Below are positions 49,101 through 60,021 of a DNA stretch of 64,000 nucleotides, one piece after another. This stretch comes from Chimonanthus salicifolius (Eukaryota; Streptophyta; Magnoliopsida; Laurales; Calycanthaceae): assembly GCA_013350335.1 (NCBI GenBank), contig CM023542.1, positions 4,394,025 through 4,458,024 of the forward strand. Direction: 5' to 3'. A program made the position numbers and the translations under genes. The notes below the pieces were generated by a model. The model worked only from the letters and a program-made list of their open reading frames with translations. It did no database searches and had not been told where the DNA came from. Position 1 is the first letter of the stretch. Each line of letters begins with the position of its first letter.

Positions 49101-52100
49101 ATGTGAAATGCAATAGGCACCACCATTGGTTGCACAGAAAGACCATTGCAGATGTTGTGGAAGCACTTATTGGTGCATTTATTGTTGATAGTGGGTTTAA
49201 AGCTGCAGCAGCATTTCTCAGATGGATGGGAATACAAGTGGACTTTGAAATGTCGGACTTGTTCAAAGTTTACTCTGCAAGCAAGATCAATATGTCACTC
49301 ATTGATTCTATTGATATCGCTGCACTTGAAAAAATGTTAGATTACAATTTTGTGCATAAAGGTCTGCTACTACAGGCATTTATTCACCCTTCCTACAACA
49401 AGCATTCAGGAGGTTGCTACCAGGTAGACATTGATAGCTAGGTAGAATTTTGTGTAATGTGTTTTATTGTATCCCAAATTGTAGGGATGGGAATTTGACC
49501 CAAAAGCCCAAGAACTCAACAAGAGAAAAGGTGGGCTTGAGCAAAAAATTTTAGCCTGATTTATAATAGGCTTGGTTTGGACAAAAAATAAAGCGCAATT
49601 ATTATTTGGGCCAGGCCTGGGCTTATGCATGTGCCAGCCTGCAAGCCCGAGCCCAGCCTGATTATGGAGACGTATAAAAACTTTATATAAGGTTACACAT
49701 CGCACTTGGACCATTTTTCTTTTTTATTGAAACCCTTTTTTTTAGAGCTATAAAGATCTAACTGTTTGGGTTGACAGCTCACTTAATTACTTAGCTGGAA
49801 AATAAATTTCATCAAATAATTTAGATGAAAGCCACTTGATCCCAACAGACAATATCAAAAGACGTCATTTTTTCTAAAGGATGCCTACTAATTTTTACCA
49901 CTAAAATCATGTGGCTTCAATTTAAGTTTTGGGATGAAATTCATTATACATGTAAGATATTTAGTCATCTTTCAGTCCTCGAGTTGTATTTTCACTATTC
50001 TATCAAAAATTGAAAAATTTCATACATGATTTGAAACTATTATCTAATATATATACTTTATTTAATGCTTATTTTATAATTTAATATTTAGATAATAATT
50101 AAACTCTTACTTTATAGAAAACACAATTTAATTATTGTTTTTAGCCAAATATGTCATACAAAAATTCTTGCTTTTGGGCTCATATTGGGCTTTACTGGGC
50201 TCGGGCTTGGTGCAACTTAAGTCTGGTCCGAGGCCTGGCCCGGTCTCATCCCTACCAAATTGCAAGGACTTCTGGTAGACAGACGACCATGATTCCATTC
50301 CATTATGATCTGCAAAACCATGGCAATAAGGGGCCTCAATTCTCTGTGTTACTATTTTTCTGCATTTTCTATCCCATCCCATCATCAGCGCTGATAGTCA
50401 ATAATGACTTGAGGCTTATAAGTTTTAAAGTAATCTAAGAAATTGAGGTTTCTCTATTCCATGCTACTAATCTGAAGTCAAACTGGATGATTTGGTAGTG
50501 TACCAGAACTATTGTGTCTCATGTGTGTTCCAAACATGTGTAGGGTCTTTGATAAATACTTTCTCATGAGGAGCTCTACTCTTTTTCAGTTGTGTGTTAA
50601 GACAAGTGACTCTTTAAAATGTTGTCATAGGATTAGGTTTTGCGAATTTGATCTTGTAGTCAACTGATGTACCTAATACCTATACTGTGAAGGGTTGATT
50701 CTGTTAATAGCAACAACTTTCTCTCTCTAGCAACATCTCTCTCTCTCTCTCTTCTCTCTCTCGCTCTTTCATACTTCCATCTTCCTCAAGCTTTCCAGTT
50801 TCTCTCATTGAAGTAAACAGATATGTATTCCAATGCAACTGAAACAACACAAAGTTGTTGAATTCTTTTTCCTCTTTTGTAATTAAATGTAATAGCTATT
50901 TTATAAAAACTGTTCAGCCTATCTCTGAATGATGATTGTGCTTTACCTCATAAAATTATAATTTGTAACATTGTGGTTGATCAGAGGCTGGAGTTTCTCG
51001 GAGATGCAGTACTGGATTACTTGATAACATCATATCTATATTCATGTTTATCCTGATCTGAAGCCAGGCCAAATGACGGATATGAGATCATTGACTGTAA
51101 ATAATGATTCATTTGCCCACATTGGCAGTACAAAAATCCTTCCATTTGTATCTTATCAGTGATTCTACTCATCTCTCTGAAGATATAAAGAAATTTGTGA
51201 ATGTATCTTCCTCTGTTGAAAGGGACAGATCTAAGGAGATAAAATGTCCAAAGGTACTTTCTTATTATTCTGACTCCAAAGTATGTCAGAGTTGAGATGA
51301 ATTTGATCTTAATTTTAGTGATAAGAATAACATGAACTTGGTCATAGTTGCATGAGTTGCTGCACTCTTTGAAACTAATAAGGGTTTCCATTAGCTTCTG
51401 CTAGATCCAGCATATGTCTAGTAGTAGTACATACATATATATGTTCTTCTCTCATATTTCTTAGATAATGATTTGTATAAAAGCTTAATGGTTATATTTC
51501 ATATTATGTTACATGTTACCTCATATCAAGAGTGTGCCCTCCTTTTTAATTTGGAATTTGAAATTTCTTATTTATTTCCAAGTGACATACTTCTCAACCT
51601 TATATTTTTTGTTTACGGTGTACTTCGTTAATGTATATCTCATACAGTACCTCTTTCCTTATTGTTCTTCTTGTACAAATTGAGTTTTGATCCAGAAGCT
51701 TCAATTGTAACTTAAAATGATAGAACCCCATGTGTGTGTGTGCGCCTTGTTTGGATTATCACTTACAACCCTAATCCACACTATGTACATTTGAAGAAGC
51801 CAAGATGAAATTGGTCTCCTTTAGCATTGTGAGCGCAGAAGGAAAATTTTAAATCTTAATCTTTGTCATACAAGATGGAACCTACTTTAATACCAAATGT
51901 TGCTATCCATTATCCGAAGCTGCTGCCACTCTCACTCACACACATGGATAATAAAAGATCTAGGAGTAGCCACGAATGGGATAATCATGTGAAGAAAGGC
52001 ATTCTTCGTTCTTATGCTTCAACATCATGTAGTGTATGAGATTAGGTGGAATAAGTTGATATGTTTGCATGTCTTATTAGGGACGTGGTGTAATCTTTTT

Positions 52101-55100
52101 GCCTTCGTTTATATGTAAGGGTGCAAGTTGGGTCGGGCCATAGATAAATTGTTGAATTAGAAAATGAGATAAAGAAGGTGGAGAACAATTTAGTAAAAAG
52201 ATTGTATTTCACTTTTGTTAAACAAATGGAAGAAATATATAGACAAACAAGGCATGTATTTTATCAAACCATGCCTTGCACTGTGCAAATGGGTAGGGAG
52301 ATTCTCCTTGGAGGGGGACTCCCTCTGGAGGAAAGTTTTATTGACTAGATATGGACTAGAAGACCCAGGGGGGTGAAAACTAGGGAGTAGGGAAGCCAAA
52401 GAGGGATCAACAGTAATCAAGTCCATTGTCAAGCTAGGAAATGGGGTGTGGAAGATAAGGGCAGCATTCAAAAGGGCACTTAGAATTTTGGTGGGCAGAG
52501 GAGATAGGGCAGTATTCTGGAAAGATAAGTGGATACGGGAGAGCTCCTTGAGCTAGGTCCTTCCCTACGTTGTTTAGAGCTGCGATGAGTGAGGATGCTT
52601 TAGTTAGAGACTACTATAACGAGGTTAATGGCAAACCACAATGAAATATTTCTTTTAGGAGGAGGACTCTTAGGGATTTTGAGGCGAGCCCACTACAATC
52701 ACTAGAAGGTCTAGTTAGGCCGAATCTTTTCTGAGCACGGAGGAGGAGTATAGTTGGATATGGTCCATAGACCCCTCTGGGGTCTTCAATTTGATCTATC
52801 CTAAGATTTGTCTAACTCCCTAGGTCAAAATCCTCCCCCTCTCATGCGTCTTGGCCTGGAACAACAAGATTCCCTCGAGAGTACAAGTATTCTTGTGGGC
52901 TGCAATAAGCGGTAGGATCTTGGTCAGATGCAACCTTAGAAAGAGAGGACTCCTACCAGAGGGAGCCTTAGAGATATGTGTACTTTGTGGAGAGGAAGAG
53001 GTGTCAGTAGACCATTTGACTTGCAAATGTCCATTCTCGTTAGGGGTTTGGCGTTTATTCCTTAACCTGATTGAGTGTCCATGGGTGCTGAACAATTCGA
53101 TAGGGAATGTCATTACAGAGTAGTTAGGGGGACCTTTTATAGGAAGGAGAAGGGTAACTTGGAGATTGATCCCCACAACAGTCATTTGGGCAATTTTGGA
53201 AGGAGAGGAATAATAGAATTTTCAAAGGAAAGACGAAGTTTGGCAAATGGAGGTTTTTGAAAAATCCAAGTGGAATTTAGTCTGTTGGCTAATCCTTTGC
53301 AAGGAATTCATTGGATGCACTCCTGAGGGACTTTTACCTGTCGTGGGAAGGGTGTATGAAAGGAGGTAAAAAAGCTAAGAAGACTCGGGTGAAACCTAAA
53401 CAAGGTTGCCATAAGTTTAATGTCGATGGCGCTTTAAGGGGAAAACCAAGCCCGGCAATAGGCAGTGGTCCTTCATGATGACAAGGGTAGAATGCGATTA
53501 AGCTTCTAGAAGCTGTAGGGGTTATGGAGTCTAATGAAGCGGAGTTGAGGGCAATTAGGTGAGCAATCTATCTCCTGGGCTACTATTGGGAATGACAACC
53601 TTATTATCGAAGGCGATTTCCGCTAATGCAATCGCTTGCTCTAGTGGGAAGAAACCTCCCCTCTCCTCTCGGAAACTGGTCAATATTGTTAGGTTCATTA
53701 AGAGATTTTATAAGAATGAGCTCATCCGTTTCGTGCATATCACCCGCTTGGCAAACAGTGTTGCTGACTTCTTAGCCAAGGTTGGACTCTAAAAAGCTCA
53801 ACCGTCAGTGGAAGTGTTTCCTCTTTAGCCTCTACAGGGAGTAGGGTTTGAGGGTTGAGTATCCCCCTCAGACCATGTCCTTCGAGCTCTCTTGGGTTGT
53901 AAGGGATTTTGGGAATCACAATTGTAATGAACATAGCAGCCTTCTTGTTTTATCTAGTCTTGCTTTTGTGTTTTCTCTTAGAGAGGGACCGCACATAACT
54001 CTTGTACACAACCCTCCACGCTCTTGTACTATTCTAATTTAATGAAATATTTGCCATCTCCGTTCTCAAAAAAAAAAAAGACATGCCTCGAGGTCTGTTT
54101 AAGACCATAGATAGCTTTCTTTAGCCGATAGACCAACCCTTGCTCCCTCTGTTGAATGAATCCTGGTGGAGGTAGCATATAAACCTCCTCTTTTAAATCT
54201 TCATGAAGGAAAGTGTTCTTGACATCCTACTAGTGCAATGGCTAGGTTATGAGTGGTATAGCAATGGGCATTAGGATGCATATAGAGGTAAGCTTAGTAA
54301 CCAGAGAAAACATTTCCTAGTAAATGTCATATGCTTGAGTGAAGCCTTTGACCACTAACCGAGTTGTATTCTGAGCAATAAAGCTATAGGATTATGCTTG
54401 AGAGCAATCGCCCATGTACACCTGTAATACCCCGCCCCAAAAAGTCTCACATTGCTAGGTTGCATTGAAAATTCCCTGGTATACAAGTGGTAGCCTTCCT
54501 CCTTTTAGCATGAGGCCTATTTGGGAGCAACAATGGGTTGGCTCACCAATTGAAAGCCGTGCGGGCCGTGTGTGAGGCCCAGAGCGGACAATATCATGCT
54601 AGGCGGGACAGGGTCGTTACAAATGGTATCAGTGAATGGTTCAACTCTCTGCCTGAGGGTGTAGGCTTGGTTGTTGTGTGTGCGGAGCTGGGGACAACTC
54701 TGACTTAAAAGGGGGTAGATTGTAATACCCCGCTCCAAAAAGTTTCACATTGCTAGTTACATTGGAAATTCCCTGGTATATAAGTGGTAGCCTTTCTCCT
54801 TCTAGCATGAGGCCTTTTGGGAGCAACAGTGGGTTGGCTTGCCAATTGAAAGTCATGCGGGGTGTGTGTGAGGCCCAGAGCGGACAATATCATGGTAGCA
54901 TGACGGGTCTCCCATGTTTGATTTTTCTCAGGTGCTGCCAATTCTTCTTCCATTGTTGCTTTCTAGGATTAGGTCCCAAGAGCCATGTCAATCCTCTTAG
55001 GAATCATAGGGGTATCTAAAGAGGACAAGAAACTACATTCTGAAATCGAAATGAAATTATATTTACAAGGCATTAAATGGGATGTTTAATGCATGCACAC

Positions 55101-58100
55101 TTACCTTTCCTCAAGATAATGAGTAGTTTTCATTGATTTATCCAATGAGCCTAAGTTTATACAATTCTAACATGTATAGAAGTTATGTTTTCTGATAGGG
55201 TGTGATAAAGTGACGAGTTTGATTTTGTAATTAGTCCAACGTCAGTTATTTTTAAAATTTGTTATGTAGAGGTACCTTATTAATACTAGTGGAAGCCTCA
55301 AGGCTAGAATAGAGTTGAGTTGAGTTTAGTTATTTTGTTTGTGTAATTTTGAATGGCTTTTGTCCCAATCCACGTGGAAGACTCATCCTAAGAAGATCGT
55401 CTCTTCCTCTTGGGTTTTCTCCTTCAAAGCTTCACTTGGTTGATTCCAAGAGAGCATCAAGGATCAAGAATCAAGCATTCCTCCATCAATTATTAAAGGT
55501 ATTTCTTTGATTTATTTCATCTTATTTCAAATTAAAGGAACCAAGTTCTTGAGAATGTATTTTTTTTTTTAAGTTGAGTATAAAGAATTCATTGTTGGGC
55601 TTGCATTTTGTGAAGTTCTATTTTTGTGGATGGTAATTTAGTGAGTTTGTTTCTTGTAAGCCCAATTTTAAATGTAGACAAGATCATCTCACATCCTTGG
55701 CCTACATCAAGCTTGCCCACTAGATGAGGAATTAAACGAGAGTCACCTAAGATGGCTTGGGGTTTGGACCTGTACATAGGAGACCGATAACAGCCCTTGT
55801 TAGAAAAATTAAAAATATGCAAGTAGAAGGGATGATAAGGGGAAGAATACCTTTCAAAAGTTGGATGGAAGGGGTAAAAAAGGACATGAGAGAGTGGAGG
55901 GTAACGGAGGCTATGATTTTTTATAGAATAGAGTAGGAAGAAAAAAAAGTCAAAAAGCCGAGCCAGATAGATGGGATTATTGGCTATGATGATGATGATA
56001 ATGATGATCATTTGATTGAAAAACATGCCATGACAGCTAAAAGTAGAATTGTATTTCTAATTTTTCTGTTCTTTACATTTTTTTTATAAATACTTGAGGC
56101 CTAAGTAGGATCCAAAACAAACCCGAAGTGGATCCAACTTGTTGAGAAAAGCTAAGGCGTCCCCTCAGGAACTGTAACACAATTTTGTTCTACTTGTGAC
56201 ATGGGCCTCACTACACAGGCTGCGCCGTGGATATAGCCCAAGTCTTGATGAAGGACATCAACCTAATCATGGATTTTGAAGACAACAAGGACCAATTGGA
56301 AGACAATTTGGTGGAAATGGCACTCCTAGCACACAAACAATTTGAGGGTGCGAAACGGGGACCATTGTGTCAATTTCAAATTGAAATTGAAGCCTTTGTC
56401 AATTTATTCCAGTGAAAATTTGTTGACCTAGGTGAGATTAGGACCTTTGATTTTTTTTTTCCGTTGAGTGAAATTTCTTTGGATTCTCTAATCGATTTTC
56501 GGGGCTCCATATAAAATCGGATTGAGATTAGTTTAGATTGATCAATTTGATTTTTCTGCCATCTCTAGTTTTGATTTTCTAGAGAGGTCAAATTTTACCC
56601 AAAGTGGTTGGAGTGATGGGCCGGTACCCGCCTCAGGAAGTGGGAGTCCGAAGTTCGATTCTCACTCCACTCCTCAGGGTCGTTCCCCGTAGAGCTACCC
56701 ATTGTGTGTGGTAGGGAGGACTTGCACATGCCCTGAGGATTAGTCGAGTGCTCTAAGAGACCTGGACACCTTGGTCCGAAAAAAATGAGGTAAAATTTTA
56801 CATTTTATTGTAGATTTGAACCATCGGACCTAACCTCCAATTCTTCGATTGGAGCTTTTGGTTAATCCACTTTCCTTGTGGCTGAACCTTCTTGTGTTTG
56901 TCTTGAAGGTAGGCTACATCAAGTCTATCTTGGCTAATGATGATGAGCCCCCATTCTGACTTCTACAATCTTCAATAGGTGTGTAACAACCCGACCCTGA
57001 TTTTTCAGGATGTTTGGGTCTTAGTAGTGGTAGGGGGAGAGTGTGGGCTCCACGGTGGCCCTGGTTTGTCCGATTTCGAGTTCGGAGACTCGAAGGGCAT
57101 TTTAATAATTGAGATTATTTAATGTATTGTCATGCCAAAACATTTTAAAAACCACATCATTTTTCCCCGACGTTCAATATTCGAGTTTTATCTGGTTTTA
57201 AACCATTTTAAAAACTTGAAATTTGATTTACTTCCTTTTTTTAAAAAAATAAAGGAGAGAAAAACCCTAAGTAAACCCTAGAATCTCGGCCCCTTAAAAT
57301 CCCTCTTTCGGCAGCTGCTGCTTCTCTCTCTCTTCCTCGTCCTCTCTCAGCTCCCTCATCCTCCTTCTTTCTCTGCTCTTATCTCTCTCGCTCTCCTTCC
57401 TCTCTTCTCCCTCCTTCCGCTCTCATTGCCTAGCACCCTCGCTCGCCGCTCTTACTGCAACTTGTTGCCACCGTCTTCAAACCCCTATCTCGGCTGAATC
57501 TAGGTACCCTTTCCTTTTCTCTTCTCATCTCTCTCGCTTTCTCTCCGATTCTTCCTCCCCTTCCTGATTCTCTTCTTTTCTTGGTTTTTTTTTTTTCCCC
57601 TTCTTTCCTCTGATTTCCTCCATTTTCCTCGTTTTCCTTTTTCTTCTTTTCTCGGATTTCTTTTTTCTTCCCTTTCCTTCTTCTTCCTCCTTTTTCCTCT
57701 CCTCTTTTCATTCCCTCTTTTCCTTCTTCTCCCCCTGTTTCTCAACTGTGTTGCCAAGTCGGCTCCGTCGAACCACCGAGTTGACTCAGCTGGGCCCAGA
57801 TTCTGGCCAACCCAGGCCCAGATCGACCTGTTCTTGGGCTCTGTAGGCTAGGCTCTGCTCTATCAGGCCTGGCAACCAGCCCTTAGGCTGGCCTAGTTTG
57901 GGTCCAGTCCACTCCAGCCCTTGGCCCTAACCCAGTTTCGGACCTAACCCAGTTTCAAGTGCAGTTTCCAGTTTTGGGCTTAGTTTCGAGCCTGACTTAG
58001 TTTTGGACCCGGCCCGTTTACAACCCAGATTTACTTTGGCCTGTTTACTCATCCTTGTGTTCTTGTTTTAACAGATCGAGCCCCCTTCAATCCAACAGAC

Positions 58101-59980
58101 CCATTTTCTTGCAAGTTAATTTTGAAAGGCACACAAGTGAAGGAACCATCACACTGTTAGCATACTCATTTATGCATATATCTATATTTAAATATATGAA
58201 GAACACGGGGTACGCGGAATGGGACCCCTTATACTTATTTAGCCACTCGACATGGGAACCATTCTGATGATTATGTGGCAAAGGGACCACTCCGTGCACC
58301 CGTGTCCAGTGATAGTTATAATCGTGATGATTGGATGTGACAATGTTTAGTATATACATATTTAACTGTTTGGATGTGATTGATTGATTGATAACATGAT
58401 GGAGTGATAACATGTAAATATGTGATGGATGATAGCGTACATGTCTGATTATGATTTGTTGTATATTGTCAATAACATTTCAAAGATTAAATTTACATAC
58501 TTGTAACCTGGTGTATGTGGAACGCCGGTGGAGTGTAGAGATTAAGGCTACACCAGGATCTAGAGACTCCCCCTAACTTGTCGTGTAACTGGGGTTGGGA
58601 TATTATGCAAGACCACTCAATGGACGCGTGGTTGAGCCATGGACCACTCAGTGGTTGGACATGGGTGAGTGTACCCTCTAGCGTGAATAGACAGCTAGGT
58701 TTATCTTGTGTTCCTCGGACATGCCTATGAGAGGGGTGTGGTTCGGTTGGGTGGGTGTGGTGCCCCGGAGTCCCAGGAGGGACAGGTTGAGAGGCAGCTA
58801 TGATGGCCTCTGGGGAGTTATTGGGTTGACTGTTGATTCACCCATGGTAGTCTTAGAGGCCGCTACAGTCATGGTACCTGAGTGCGTGATTATTAGTATG
58901 GTGGAGGATAGCTCCCGTGGTTGCTTGCACGGTGGAGAACAGCTCCCGTGGTTTCTTGCACGGTGGAGGACAGCTCCCGTGGTTATTAGCACGGTGGAGG
59001 ATAGCTCCCGCGGTTGTTTGCACGGTGGAAGAGAGCTCCCGTGGTTGTTAGCACGGTGGAGGACAACTCCTATGGTCATTAGCACGGTGGAGGACAGCTC
59101 CCGTGGTTGTTTGCACAGTGAAGGACAACTCCCGTGGTCATTAGCACGGGGGACGATAGCTCTTGTGGTTGTTTGCACAGTGGAGGACAACTCTTGTGGT
59201 TTTTTTCACGACTCGTGGTACAAGCCTGTTGGGTGTGTGTGTGGATCTATGAGGAGGTGGTGACCCTAGGGATAGGGCGGTTGTGGGTTGTGTCGAGTAC
59301 GTGCTGGACAGTCCGCACGGTGGGTCGTGTGCGTGTCATGTGGGACCATGCATGTAGACTTTTGATACCTTTTGGTGGTAGATATGCAGTGTATGATATA
59401 TGTTGTGCGACTATAGATATGTGTTCTCTCACTAGGTATGTAGTACCCATCCCTTGTCTTTCAGGTGGCTCGATGGATGCGGGCCCCACTGACCAGGCCT
59501 AGGCGATGATGATCCCAGATTGCTTAGTTTATCTTTCCTCTTTTTGTTATCTAGAGAGAACACTGTGTGTTTAATTTGGAAGTCGTTTATTGTTATGGAT
59601 AACTGTACTAACTGCTTATTACACTGCTGTGTTGGTTGAACTGGTGGTACTTTAGTTATTCCCTTATGATTGTTGATGATGGCTTTAAGAAAAAGCACCT
59701 GCTGTTTGAAATGTGTTGTATCTCGGTTCGGTATTCGGTAGTAACATGCCCGTAACGGGGATGGGGTGTTACAAGGGACTGCGTTTGGATGGGGGGTAAG
59801 AGAGGGTAACCCCTTGTTACCCTTGTTTGATAACAAGGGGGTGAGGGTAAAAATTTGAAAATTTACCCCTCATCCCATTTTTGAATACCCCTTTTGAGTT
59901 TGGGGTATTCACAATACCCTACCCCTCGATACCCCTCGCCTTCCTCTCTTTATCAATTATATATTATAAAATTAAAATAT

Positions 59981-60021
<41 letters not shown>

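Noticed and set aside
55589..56026. 145-codon minus-strand frame
   Set aside because: Antisense of the RTE LINE tail; poly-Ile from the (GAT)n run is an artefact.
57430..57757. Lys/Arg/Glu-rich minus-strand open frames
   Set aside because: They are the reverse of a long C/T-rich leader-like tract; composition alone explains the absence of stops.
58706..59263. 185-codon open frame across the minisatellite, with an overlapping 130-codon antisense frame
   Set aside because: Produced by the 31-bp repeat, whose unit is not a multiple of three; the peptide is a frame-shifting repeat with no domain, and it lies in an LTR.
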